Source of the DNA: Polytrichum commune
Lineage: Eukaryota > Streptophyta > Polytrichopsida > Polytrichales > Polytrichaceae
Reading direction: 5' to 3'
DNA: 64,000 nucleotides
Assembly: GCA_950295325.1 (NCBI GenBank)
Contig: OX485806.1
Span: forward strand, 33,604,001-33,668,000
Shown: one piece after another, positions 30,921 through 43,205 of the stretch
How the letters are laid out: each line of letters starts with the position of its first letter
Position numbering within the stretch: position 1 is the stretch's first letter
Made by a program: the position numbers and the translations under genes
Notes under the pieces: generated by a model
The model's database searches: none
Told to the model about the DNA's origin: nothing
What the model saw: the letters and a program-made list of their open reading frames with translations, nothing else

Positions 30921-33900
30921 ATGGGTTCGGCTGTGCGTCGTGGTGCAACCATTCGTTTGACGGACGATGGACGCACACTTCGTCACGTGCCAATAGGGGA
31001 TTTGATACTTCACACGGAGCTCCGCGTGGCGACAGAGAACAATGTGCACACATTTAGATGTCCTTGCAAAGACTGCAAGGGTGGACGCAGAAAAACCATA
31101 CAAGTTATACGGCAACACCACGCGGCAGTTGGCCGTGATCCATTTCTAACCAAGTCTTTACTAGGCAGTGACCCCGTCGATGGATACCTACCGTCTGGAA
31201 TGTGGGTGGAGGACGTCTGTTGTGACAACGACGTTGTAGAAGACATCCCTTCGAACACATTACCTGAACCCGTGGACGCCGACAACGGGGCACTTCCCCC
31301 ACCCCTCCTAGATGAATTCCATGAAGTTGAACGTCAGGTGCTGGAGGCACTGGGCAGAGGGGATGCACTCCACGAAGAGGCCGTAGCTGAAGGACGTTTG
31401 CATATGGAGAACGAGGAAGACGGCGACATCGAAGATGAATTGGATGGTTTGTATACGGAAGCCACGACTCCAGTGTACCCGGGTTCAAAAATGAGTGTTG
31501 TGTCCGCCACGATCATCATAATGAACATGTGCTCGGTGTTCCGTGTGAGCAATACATTTACCGATGAGTTGTTCCGATTTTTGTCTGGAGACTTGTTACC
31601 AATGCCCAACAAGTTGCCCAAAATTCATTATGCGGCTCGGAAGAGCATCCGTCGACTTGGATTGACCTACAACAATATCCATGCATGCCCCAATGGTTGT
31701 ATTCTATATGACAAAGAATATGCAAATCATGATTTATGTCCCAAGTGCATGGCGCGACGATGGTTGGATGGTAGCAGCAACATTCCCGCAAGAGTAATCC
31801 GTCACTTTCCCCTAATTCCTAGGTTGAAACGGATGTGGCGCTCATCTGAGATAGCGCGTCTATTGACAGGTCACACCAAACACGTCAGCAGTGATGACAT
31901 CATGCGTTCTGTGGTTGACAGCCCTGCATGGAAGCACATCAATAATGACGTCGCGTTTGGCAACTTTGGGCGTGACAATAGGAACATGAGACTGGCTCTC
32001 GCTTTGGACGGAGTGAATCCTTTTAAACTAAACAACACCAACTGGTCGACGTGGCCGGTATTGATTTTGATTTACAATTTCGAGCCATGGTTGGTGACCA
32101 AAAAGTTTTTTATCTCGTTGTGTATATTGATTTCCGGGAAGAAGTCGCCGTCCTCTTCAAACATTGATGTGTTTATACGACCGCTTTTGAAGAAGCTACA
32201 AGAGCTTTGGCATGGTGTTGAGGCTTTAGATTTCTCCCAACCACAAGGGAGTCGCACTTTCACTTTGCGTGCCATACTTATGTGGACCATTTCCGATTTT
32301 CCCGCTTTCGGCATCATTTCTGGTCTTACTTGTAAGGGCTACAAGGGGTGCCCTTGTTGTGGACCAAACACCGATGCGAGGATGGCAAAAACCGGAGACA
32401 TGCTTCCAAATCGGAGCATTAGGGGCACCAAAATTGTTTACGGCGGTATTCGTCGTTATTTACCCCGTCACCACCCGTATCGCCGGAATAGGAGATTCAA
32501 TGGGGAGGAAGAGGAACGTCCTAGGCCAAAACCGATGTCGGGGGATGATATCATTCGATACGCAGCTTGGCGCGATTCATACCTACAGATGGGCGGGAGA
32601 GAGAACGGACCCAACGATCCTGTGCATGTCACAGGCGTCAAAAAACTTAGTGCGTTGTTCGAGCTGGAATACTGGCAGGTGATTCCCGTATAACAATTAA
32701 TGTTTGCACATCCTGTCCACAGATGTTGAAGTGGACATCGCGACGTCCGTCTCAGTCACGTAGTTTGTAATGATGTCCACCAAGACATCTGACCTGACGC
32801 TTCAGGCCATGATGATTACCAGCTTTGCTCATACGGATAGATGAGGCATGCATGTGTCTATGAAAGTGCTGGCAATGTGTCTGAAATTGCCCATGTGTCT
32901 TGTGCAGCACCTGCTAGAGCGTCATATCCTTGATGTTATGCATTGTAAGAAGAATTTGTGCGAGAACTTGTTGAAGATATTGTTTGGAATGAATGATAGT
33001 CCTGGAAGCAGGGTCGACGCGGAGGACCTGGGAATACGCGAAGAGATATGGTTGCAACCCCCACGGCGGCCACAGGATGGGTACTATATGCCGCACGCTC
33101 CCTATGTTTTTAGGCCACATGAACGTGCGGAGTTTGTCGGAACCGTCTCCAATATTCGCACCCCCACAAACTACGTGGGTAGCATTCACAAGCGCCTAGC
33201 GGATGGGAAATTGCAGTACATGAAAACGCACGACTACCATGTTCTCATGCAACATGCAAGTCAAGAAGGACACCCTCGGGGATGTCAATGTTGTAATACA
33301 ATGTATCAATGTGTCATAGGAGTATAGGCACACACCGCATGATGTCTACTGAGACCTCATTCCAAACATGGTTGACGCGTCAACATCCTGGTGGACGTTA
33401 TCCTCAAACTGTTCTCGCACTCCATGTTCTTCATGACGCTCCTAGATGTTCTGTCTGATTCCAGGGGGGCGCGACACAATCGTTCTCTGACTTTCTAAAT
33501 ACATGTCTTCCAGATTCTTCCAGTGGCTATACGCAACCTATTGGATGAAAGCGTGCGCGTAGCTATTATCAAACTGAGTAGAGTGTTTCAGAGACTATGC
33601 GCCAAGGAGGTGAAGAGAGGCGACAAGTAGGGCACAATGTTGGATGTGGTGATGGCGACGTGCGTCATGGAGAAGGAGTTTCCTCCCACATTTATGAATG
33701 TCATGACGCATCTTCCCGTCCATTTGGTGGAGCAGTTGTACACGTGCGGTCCAGTGCATTGTCGATGGATGTATCCCATAGAACGGTACATGAAAATGTT
33801 GAAAGATTACGTTCGAACATTTGCACATCCGGAGGGTAGCATAGTGGAAGGTTATCAAATGGACGACACGCTTGGTTTTTGCACGGAGTACATGCATCAG

Positions 33901-35175
33901 TACAGAGGAATTACACATCGTGTATGGGACGCTGAAGAGGATGCAACCATGAACGATGAGATTCTCCGTTGCAACTCATAACAAAAGCGAAAGATGTCCG
34001 ACGAATTCCGCAACTATGCGCACGCTTTTGTTTTGGACAATGCGTCGTCATTGGAGCGTTGCAGAGAGTTAGTGGAACCCATACTTACTTTACTTCAAGT
34101 CTCGATGATATATACTGTCACCCAATGCAAAATACCTGTGCCATGTCAACTGTGACATGCAGCAGTGCATGAGGATGTGTTGGATATGATGTCCCAAATG
34201 ACATTCTTTCTGAGATATACGCGTCACATGTGATATTGCAGATGATGGCCATCACACTTTTGCATCACCTTTATATACATGCAAGGGCCATTTCTAACCA
34301 CAATTTAATGGCACACAACCTTGTGCAGGGAGTTTATGGCAGCTAGAGTTTCGCGTTGGAAAGAGAGGGAGGCCTTTCGGAAAATGTGTCGCCGCCGGCA
34401 TCCAACTTTGGCAGTGCGGTATCCGTTGGAACTACACGATCTTCCTCCCTTTGCAACATGGTTGACGTCGCGTCTGTCACGTCAGCGTTCCTCCGGCAAA
34501 GTTGTGGACGTCGATGTTGCGCAATACGCGCAACCTCCCGAGCGATATGCAATCTCACACCGGAAAATGTATGCGTTTGGCATGCACTTCCGAGTACGAG
34601 GTGCTGAGGGTGGCCTCGTCACACGTGATTCATGTGTGGTGGCCTCATTTACACGACAAATACCATGGGGCTTGAGAAATGGGCGACCCATAGAGACAAC
34701 CGAGGAGTATGTTGGCTACATCGAAGAGATCTTGGAGCTAGACTACCGAAATCATTGCACCACTGTGCTAGTGTGCGATTGGGTTTGCCCAAGTGCAGAT
34801 CCTCGACACCCTAACATCACACGGGATCAATATGGTTTCACCGTTGCGAACTTCAACCGCATGGATGGCAAAGTGCACTCAAACTCTTTTGCATTTCCAT
34901 TGCATTGTCAACAAGTTTTTTTCTCCAATGACCCGACGAGGCCAGGATGGAAGGTTGTATGTCGCACGGACGTGAGGGGTAGACGTGGGCAACTACAAAC
35001 CAACCAGACCTTACCGCGCATAATCGATGTCGGCCACGATGTTGACTTTGTGGGTTTACAACCACAAATGCAAGATGTAGAGCCCACTAGAGAGCCCGCA
35101 ACGGACGGCGGCATGCACATCCCAGCCTCGTTGGATGTTCGTGGGGAAGAAGAAAACGAAGGAACACAGTATTAG
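30921..35175 (+). pseudogene. CACTA tnp2-type transposase with DUF4218 and DUF4216 regions
   Basis: Exon 1 30921-32678 starts MGSAVRRGATIRLTDDGR with a cysteine-rich segment FRCPCKDCKGG, then the tnp2 signature HACPNGCILYDKEYANHDLC, LALALDGVNPF, SSNIDVFIRPLLKKLQELWH and GYKGCPCC. Exon 2 from 32908 has HILDVMHCKKNLCENLLK. Exon 3 from 33514 to about 34067 has EKEFPPTFMNVMTHLPVHLV and GPVHCRWMYPIERYM (DUF4218). Exon 4 34329-35175 carries DUF4216 (VCDWVCPSADPRHPN, FFSNDPTRPGWKVVCRTD). Splices YWQ/HLLER and CRE/EFMAAR fit the family. Stops TAG (33628) and TAA (33979) lie in frame in exon 3, and the exon 2 donor is unclear, so this copy is probably dead. Confidence 0.88.
33628..33630 (+). other. 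In-frame TAG in the CACTA transposase
   Basis: Between KEVKRGDK and GTMLDVVMATC, in the same frame as both. A second in-frame stop, TAA at 33979-33981, lies between ILRCNS and QKRKMSDEFRNY. Confidence 0.75.
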
Positions 35176-35199
35176 TGGTTACAACCCAAAGCACCTACA

Positions 35200-36267
35200 G
35201 CAACGTCACATCACACATGGCATGCAATGTATAAGGTTGCGTCACAAGGGACGCCTTGCTGGAGAGGAACCGACTGTCAAGGCTGATGTCTACTCGGGTG
35301 TCCGCGGAGACGTCCTTTGTGTTCAAACAGACGGATGGTCATAATTTTCTAGGCACTAAGATTTTCCAGTAGCAGTTGCTCGTCTATATGTGGAATGTGG
35401 CCACGAGATCCAACGTGGGCACTCCCACGTTTGGCGCATGTATTTTTGGAATTGTGAGAGCAATGAAGTGCCATATTTTGCTTGCAAAAGTCTTCCCTTG
35501 ATTTCCTCGTGTCTAAATGTACAAATATATAACCTTTGAAATCCTTTGAAATCAAAATCAACATATGACAAACTAAATTATAAACAAGTGAATGAGAAAA
35601 CATTCCTTTTGTAGCAAAACTTGAAATTCATAATTTTCTATTTTAATCCAAAGGGCATTTTTCCACTTTAATTAATTATTCGGCTAACATGTGTTGAACC
35701 AGCTATATATGAACCTACGGTATGCAATTGTGGTCCCGCATGTCTACCTTATGGCAATTAGAGAATGACTCAACCACCCCCGTGTTTTTTGGCTCATCCG
35801 CTACAAATATTTGAACGGAATTCGGGAGAATAACATGCATGCCAAGAACCATATTGATGCACCGTGAGAAATTTATGTGGCATTCCCTCAAATTTTTGGG
35901 AACAAGTTTGTCTTTTATAGCCAACCACACATAGTTGAACATTCTCCAACATTTTTTTCCCGGGCAGCACTTTAAGTCTGCCCGCCGCAACTTTATACAT
36001 GCCGTGGATAGACCTGTGGGGATGACGTGGCGTTAGCGGCCTTACAAACGGCCCGACGCAGGACGTCAGCATGTTTTAAATGACATCCACAAGAACATGG
36101 CTATCCTTCCTGACATCGCCATGTCCTGGCCCATGATCTGTCATGTTTCACGCAACGTCCAATAAAATCTGCAATTCTGTGGGCGTTTATTGCCGAACAT
36201 AGTGACATCTCGGAAGACATCACTCGTTTCCCCAAAACGACCCCAAAAACGCGGGTTTCTTATAGTG
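35200..36267. promoter_or_regulatory. Right subterminal region of the CACTA element
   Basis: GACGTC, GACATCC and GACATCTC words recur, mainly at 35290-35330 and 36060-36220. The part from 35350 to 36000 is AT-richer, without these words or a gene. Ends in the terminal repeat at 36256-36267. Confidence 0.5.
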
Positions 36268-37010
36268 TTGGAAACTCATTTGACAAGTGTCCGTGACCTT
36301 TACATATATTACACCATATGTTAGTTCTTTCTTTGGTCACTTGTGGTCGTTTGTTAGCACCCTTAGTGATTTTCGCTTTTAATTCGGCTAATTTCTTTGT
36401 GTGAAATCCATCAAAGCTAAATATTGTTGAGTGGTTTGAACAATTGGTTGTGGTTTCAATATAACCTTTGGTGAACAAAGAAATTGGCACTAGGAGATTG
36501 AATTGTGTGGCATCAATTGTTGGTTTACCTCCTGGGTACATCAATGACTGACCAAGCAATGTGGGATAATATTTTGATCATTATTTGGACGTTTGTAGAG
36601 GTTGTAATTATAATTCTAATAAATATACACTCTAAATTCTTCCCATGCTTTTGCAAGTGCAAATGCATCTTCTCTAGTAACCAGTATACATTCTCTCATG
36701 TAAATCTTCAACTCAAAGGGGTATAAACCTCCTATTAAAAAAGTTCTTAGTATATTATCGATAATGTAATGATTACCCATTCTCAACAATATATCGTCAT
36801 CCTTCCCCAATAACTATCAACACTTTCATTTATACCCATTCAAATAGTTACCAATTCTTTCATTGAATTGTTCTTAAGCCCCAAGGATCTAAAATATCAT
36901 AGGAATGCATTTTTGAGAGCATCCCAGTCAGCAAAAGGTGCACCATGAGAAAACCACAAAAACGTGTTTTCTTGCAAAGTAGCTATAAATAGAGAACATG
37001 GCCCAATGGA
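36268..37010 (-). pseudogene. Retrotransposon gag, upstream part, interrupted by the CACTA element
   Basis: Minus-strand fragments in order: NESVDSYWGRM (about 36840), NILRTFLIGGLYPFELK and REDAFALAKAWEE (36616-36800), then GKPTIDATQFNLLV and a zinc knuckle WCNICKGHGHLSNEF (36260-36559). In gag proteins F-I-x-G-L-x-P followed by the tL-x-E-A-x-x-x-A pattern is standard. The knuckle's last cysteine is Phe. Frameshifts and stops separate the pieces. The downstream half is at 369-155. A degraded primer-binding-like ATACCA occurs near 37192-37202, suggesting an LTR to the right in minus orientation, but no LTR ends were confirmed. Confidence 0.68.
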
Positions 37011-37330
37011 ACCGAAAGATGTCAACATGGAACTGGTTGGACTTGAAAACACTAGGATTTGGACCAATGATGTTCAAAAACCCCCTTAGACAGTGGATTG
37101 AACTCCCTATTGGTAGTTTTTACCTCTACAATCCAGTGCCTCCTTGTTCTTTGAGAACCCCTTCAAAGTGCCTCCTTGTGTGTTGGGTCACCCTAATACC
37201 AATTGAATCATTCTGTTTACATATGAAGAAATTAATGTTCATAACATTATTCAGATCCATAACAATGTTCTGTGGCTCTGATGTTCATAACGTGATGTTG
37301 GCTCCGTCGAATTGTTGAGCCTTGCCTTCT

Positions 37331-38217
37331 CCGCAAGGAAACCATCGGCAAGTGGTTCAGGACTTTTAGCTAATAATGTCACTATTAGTTAGCGCTTAGT
37401 GGGGAGAGAGCTTCAATGTAGTACGCAAACGGTACATGACATGACACCATAACGACCACAAATGCATTGTCTGAATGGTTGGGCACATGGACCAACTTTA
37501 TTGCTCTGAAACTGTTTTTAGCCGTTGGGGAGGCAGGGTAGCCAGGCGAGAGATTGTTGAACACAACAAAAAAATTGTTGCAGCCAAGGGAAACCACCAC
37601 ACAGATCGTAGAATACAATAAAAACACAAACTGCATTTCATCCCATCGTAATAAACACATCGCATGTGTTTTACCTAACGGTACCATTATTTTTCCCCCT
37701 TGAACTTTGATTTTTGTGTTCATAGTTGGTTTTTAAATTTTTTTAAAATTTTACAGTTGCGGCCCAAGTCTTGCAAGGACTGCCTAGGCATGCTGTGAAA
37801 GCCCAAGCCATGTGCCCAGCCCATGAGGGACTCATCACACAGACCACTTATGACATCAGTTGTTGACATCTCCGGCTGTAACAATATGAAAAGTGGTGGG
37901 CCAGGATCTATTTTTCATCATAATCCCCAGCATACCCCTTACCTAGGTACCACCCAACCAGTGCATGAAGGAGAAGGGTATCAGCCGGATATCGGTCCGT
38001 GACAACAACCATGGAAGCTTATTAGACTCGCATGAACTGTGACCTCAGCTTCTCAAAGTCTTGAGTAAAATAGGTACAATCGGGGAAAGGGAGAGAGCAG
38101 GAGTGGTTGCTGTTTGATTGTGTAAGTACTTCATGTGTGAAAGAGTGGCTGCAGTGATCTGAGGAACTCAAGAAGAAAAATCAATAGAAAGACGGTGGTG
38201 ATGCAAACTTTGAGGCT
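37331..38217. other. Intergenic, no gene recognised
   Basis: A minus-strand frame at 37385-37723 is open for 112 codons but has no recognisable motif or splice context. The last 200 bp are AG-rich and could be the leader of the candidate gene that starts at 38218. Confidence 0.3.
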
Positions 38218-41200
38218 ATGGCGGAGATAGTGGAATACAGATCACCTGCTCGATCTTCATCAAGACTCACTCCGAAGCAAAGTGAGTCAAAAGCCACTTA
38301 CTTGAGGTTTGTGGGTGTTATTCAGTTTGTTTTGCTCGTTCTTCAACTTCTACCGATTAGATCTACACAACTAAACTTGTGTTGCATTCGCAAATCTACG
38401 ATGGAGCATTAACAAAAATTGAATTGAAAGTCAAACCTTCCATGGTTCAGTTATGGTTATCTGAAGTGCACGTTTGGCCATTCCTTAACAGAATACACAG
38501 GCCCTCCGAAGTGTGTTCACTATTGAGTGTGGATAGTTAATAAAAATTGAAGGCGTAGTTCAATCTCTTTTAAACATGTGTCTTTGTGCTGTTTGTTCTT
38601 TTGATCCTAACCGAACCACACACCAATCTAATATAGGGGTGCAATTAAGAAAAGTAACCAACTAACACCTGCAGACCTTACACATGTGTTTCATTGTGAG
38701 AATCGCTAAGGTTTTGGTGATGCTGAGTCGCATCGTTGGGTTTTGCAGACATGGCCATCCAGTAGGAAGTGCAGTATATAAGTTACCTCATATTCAATTT
38801 GGAAGCTTAAATTCAAGAAAATTGCTAGTGTGATGAGAAACTGTTGCATAATTTTTGCCAGAGGTATGTCATGCAAGTTTCATTGCAAAAACCTCAGAAA
38901 ACGGTTGGTAATTGGCGTTTCAAAGGGGGTATTTGCAACACATGTAGAATGCCATATGAGCGTTTTGTTGAGCTGCTGCGTTTGCGATGGTTTTGTAACT
39001 TCTTTTGAGTGGGAGGACTACATGCTTGGTGTAATGGACCCATGTTGAGGAAAACATAACATCCTCAAAACGTTGGAAAAGCGTCACAAATGTGTTTATA
39101 ATCTGTTGCTATGAACCAAAAGTGTAGTAGTGCTAATACCTAGTTCAAAATTAAAGTTCGCGTTCATGCGTTTTGATTGGTCTTAGGCAAATGTTTCTAC
39201 CAAGGACAACTTTAATCCTCGGAAGCACATGTAAAGGGTTGGTGGATGCCCTGGACACTTTTATTCTGACATACAAACAGCAAATTCTGTGTTACTGACG
39301 CTCACATGAACTGTGATTATAGTGATTGCCTTCAATGTATTTGTGACCAAAATATTTTCTCTCACAGACGTGAGACTTTTTCTACAGGTAGGTCAGGTGG
39401 TTGAATCACTAGAAAGAACTCGATCTCCACATTTGGCTTCTGGCCAATCAAAGCTGGCATGTTGGCGGGAAGCAGTGACATTATTTCACACAAACTGAAG
39501 AAATTGCAGCCAAAACAATTATTACTGCTCATGGTAAGGGGTCAAATCTTCTGACTGTGGATGTGAATATCTGACCCTCAATTCTTGATGTGTGAGCACT
39601 GACTTCAATGCATATATGGTAGTTCATGCTTCACACATGTAGGCATTGAAGTGCAACTATGTTTTTAGGCCTGACCTTCTGAACTTGGCATCAAATTTGT
39701 GGAGTCGTTTCATACTACTGGATCCCTTAGGCTTCCTCAGGTTGTTAAGCAGATTTAGATCCAGAAATTAATATGTAATTACAAAAAAGATAAGTTTGTA
39801 CCATTGTCAATGGTATGGTTATAGACCAACTAAGTGTAATATGCTTTGTTGCAATGGCACAATGAAATATGTTGTCATGTTGGCTACACAAACATCAGAC
39901 AGAAAATGACTTGTGGAAATACACATCTGCAATTCAATTTCTGTTCCATGTGGCCATGTGTCCCGTCATCAGTTTGGTGACGGAGTTGACAATTGAAATT
40001 TTCGTTTCTGATTTAGGATAGTCATGGAGCATCTGTAAGGTGTTAGGTTAAAAGACATGATCCATTCACAATCTTTTGTAATATCATGTCAATGCCTCAT
40101 TACCGTTGATTTGCCAAACTTGTACTATTGTCTTAATTGTACATGGACTTCCAAACTTGCTTAATTTTTCCAGAAGATTTGTAGGGGTCATCCTGCCAAT
40201 GCCTCATTACCATTGATCTGCCAAACTACAATTCTTATGCTTGCAGCCCGTTGAAGACATTGTGCACCTGACCATCTGCATTTTAGAACCTCATTTTTGG
40301 GCTCGATTTGGTGATAGTTTTACCATGAGAAATTCCTCCCTGAACTTGACAATAGCTTGCAAAGATGGCTATTAATAGTCTGTTAAAATTGACTTTGTGT
40401 CTGCCAGGTTATGAACCTTGTAGCAGTACGAAGAGGTCTTCTTTTTTGGAGCCCAAATCTCCGGATCAGGTATGTCATATCTCCAGTGTAGTGCCATGCA
40501 GATTCTTGAGTTGGTTGAAGTCACTCATTTACACTTCATTCTCTCCTACAACTGGGCTTCAGCATCAAGGTCAATGATCTGAAGGTTACTCTTTGAAGTG
40601 ATTGTTATTTTTAATGTGCTATATATGAGGTCATAATGATCATATATGTCAATCAATAAATCTCAATGATCTGCATGTACAACCTTTTGGTGACAGTGTT
40701 ATGTCATTCTTGGGCCGTACAAGCCTTGTCAAAGATAGCCAGATGACAGGTAAGAAACAGCCTAAACATACGTTTGTGGTCTGTTTCAAGTTGTATTTCG
40801 ACCTGATGTGCTATTCCATATAGCAGATTGGTGCGCTCATATGGTAGTTCCATCTAAATGCCTCCTGAAAAGATTCAATTCGAATTTGGTATGGTGAAAT
40901 TGAAGCCATCAGGGTTTATGGACAATGGATGTGATCTTCATATTCCTCCTGATAATTCTAATATCAATCACTAAACGAGAATGCAAGATCTACCTTGCAA
41001 ATTGCAGATCCTGGTGGTCACGATAACCAGGTGATGTTTGATTCAACAACAAAAAAATCTATAGGAATCACCTGGAGCACAATAGATTGACAATTATGCA
41101 TAATTTAGTGTCATCAGAATATAATGGAAGTTCTTTGTATTTGGAATCGGAATAAAATGAAATTACATTGCTTCAATCGAGCAAACTCATTCAGAATATG

Positions 41201-41935
41201 TTCTGATGACAGCAGAATGAGGTTAGTCTAGCCTTGAGTCTTGCGACTTCCCTAACTTTGCCTCTTAGAGGCAAGGTTTCCACGGCCATGTTTCAATTGA
41301 GAAAGTCAACCTGATAAACTAGATTACTGTAAATGACATACGTAAAACTATGCTTTACTGGTGCTAAGCCTGATACCTATACTTCCTCATGTGGAAGTAA
41401 AGTTATTTAATCACAGCCATTAAATGATTGCATGTAACTTATCATGCTTGAACTTTGAATTGCTTCTGCTGTCTACAAGCAGGCAGGTATGTCAATACGC
41501 CCCCCAGGCCCAAACTCTTACTAGTCCAGCCTGTTGAACTAATAAAGGGTTTCTGAGGAGCCCTTTGAACTAATGTTCACAAATGAAGGGATCAAAACTG
41601 ATGGAATATGTGGTTGTTCTGAGGATTAATCTCCTCTGTTAGAACTCCAAGCAGAATTGCAGCTGGGAAAGGGTTCTGAAAATATTATTCACATGTCCAT
41701 AACTTCAAAGCCAGTCCTCCATCGACCTGGTTTGGACGGTGGTAGTATTGGGAGAATATAAGTCTAGCACCTGCAACAACCATCCCACACAAAATAAAAA
41801 ATAAAAAATCAGTCAAGGTCAACAATCATTGCACCAACTTCTATTTTGTTTTTCAGCTGAACTTCTAAGGAATTGCATCAAGGAGATTAATAGGAAATGC
41901 AATATTCACAATGCCCTAGTTCTGTTCCATTCCAG
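38218..41935 (+). pseudogene. Candidate multi-exon gene, unidentified, exon fragments on +
   Basis: Short coding-like pieces with good splice borders: 38218-38281 (MAEIVEYRSPARSSSRLTPK, donor GTGAGT), about 39392-39495 (VVESLERTRSPHLASGQSK, LACWREAVTLFHTN; acceptor after CTACAGGTAG), 40408-40469 (YEPCSSTKRSSFLEPKSPDQ, acceptor CTGCCAG, donor GTATGT), 41008-41030 and 41857-41935 (ELLRNCIKEINRKCNIHNAL, acceptor TTTTTCAG). Phase of the first two fits. The second piece ends in a TGA before its best donor, GTAAGG at 39531, so the gene is broken or my exon border is wrong. The protein family is not recognised. Introns of 0.6-1.1 kb show no other genes. Confidence 0.33.
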
Positions 41936-42149
41936 GTGTCATGAGCAAAGGGTCACTCTGAGATTTGGGCAGGCAAGTGCATCCAAGATTCAGCCCACTA
42001 TAACAATGTGATCCTACTTGAGTCTTGGTCACTCTAGTATTTGATTTTGTTTTTAAAATCAGGGGTGCTAGTAGCAGAGAAAATAACATCTCTTATTAGG
42101 TTGTCGGTTCATTGAACCATGTGAGCCACAGGGAAGAAACATTATGTGG

Positions 42150-42800
42150 AGGTGGATTTGAACAGACGTGTCCATGGCCATGAGTGGGGAAAATAATTCC
42201 CAATTAGGTTACTCACCACAACACCCAGAGGCTTTAGAAATGGAAGGCAGTTGTTCGTGTGCATGTATAGAAGAGAGTGACCTTCTTGAAGAGGACTTCT
42301 CCTTTGCACTAGTGCATTCACAAGTTTGCTCTTGAGCATCATGTGGCCAAGGAGTCTTCCACTTTCGTAATGATGTGGATCCGTTGTTTTTCTTCTCTTG
42401 CTAAATCTTTTGGCATCAAAGAGAGGTACTAGTACCAATGAAATGAGTTTTGATAGGGGAGCCAACAAACACGACCCCTAGCGAAATGTGATTCATTAGC
42501 ACTAGTACCCCTCTCATGCCAAAAACATTCAAATACAAGGAGAAGTAACAAGCGATCCACATCAACACAGAAGTGAAGCATTCCTTGGCAACATGGTTCA
42601 AGTGCAAACTTGTGTTTGCATTATAGTAGCGCAAAGGAGAACATTGCCTCTTCAAGAAGGTCGCTCTCTTCTATCATCCACACGCAGCCACCTTCCATTT
42701 CTCAAGCATCTCGATAGGGGTGGACAAAATGGCTTCAAAGCTTCCAAATCACTACCTAAATATTGTAAGCCTCCAGTGGTTGAATCCCACATATTGCACT
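42150..42800. repeat. Large foldback: inverted repeat with arms of about 240-320 bp
   Basis: The arm around 42225-42468 (GAAATGGAAGG ... AAGAGAGTGACCTTCTTGAA ... GATGTGGATCC ... GGCATCAAAGAGAGG ... GGGGAGCCAACAAACACGAC) is repeated inverted at about 42470-42710, where the minus strand reads GAGAAATGGAAGG, AAGAGAGCGACCTTCTTGAA, GATGTGGATCG, GGCATGAGAGGGGTACTAG. The centre is near 42470 with almost no loop. Similarity weakens outward to about 42150 and 42800. Open frames on both arms mirror each other and are not genes. Confidence 0.8.
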
Positions 42801-42899
42801 CCTAAGGATGGCGTTGGATCTGCTATGGAATGTTGTAATTTGAAGAGTCTAAGTTCGCTCAATCACCAAAAGGTCTCAAGTGATCGAATACATTCTAGA

Positions 42900-43200
42900 T
42901 GAGGAACTGAACGTTTAGAGTAGATGAACAACCAAGTGATTGGTGTTCTAGTCCCTTGACACAAAATATCAAGAAACTGCAGTTTTAATCTACATGTGTA
43001 CTAAATATTGTAGTCTTGCTGTAGCAAGACATCCTTGTGCTACTATTGAGTCGCAGGAGTGGCAAGATAGGTACACGAGGACATCTCGCTACAGCCTATA
43101 TCAAGACAACTCGTGTATTATATAGAATGTAATGCTCACTATGTCATGAGGACCGCTTATTACAACTTATATTCATCGTGCTCATGTCCAATGAAGACAT
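42900..43200. other. Spacer, nothing recognised
   Basis: Contains a short CTTGCTGTAGCAAGAC palindrome near 43016 and no open frame of note. Confidence 0.35.
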
Positions 43201-43205
43201 GTCAC

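Larger units (their letters stand above)
370..36267 (+). mobile_element. CACTA (En/Spm) transposon, autonomous-type but interrupted by a 24-kb nested element
   Basis: The left end starts CACTATAAGAAAATCC at 370. The right end, read on the minus strand from 36267, starts CACTATAAGAAACCCG. The flanking triplet TTG is present at 367-369 and 36268-36270, the 3-bp target duplication expected of CACTA elements. Subtracting the nested element (2194-26422) leaves about 11.7 kb, normal for an autonomous CACTA. It codes a tnp2-type transposase (+) and a divergent accessory gene (-) fired outward from about 30.3-30.9 kb. Its host site is a gag gene whose frame is restored on removal. The transposase has two in-frame stops, so this copy is probably inactive. 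Confidence 0.88.

Noticed and set aside
370-36267. A single 36-kb CACTA element with all genes as cargo
   Set aside because: The inverted ends at 2194 and 26422, the CAAG duplications and the exact frame restoration show that 24.2 kb is a separate later insertion.
37385-37723. 112-codon minus-strand gene
   Set aside because: No motif, start context or splice support in a retroelement-rich region.
42142-42902. Small genes on both strands
   Set aside because: They mirror each other across the foldback centre and have no family resemblance.
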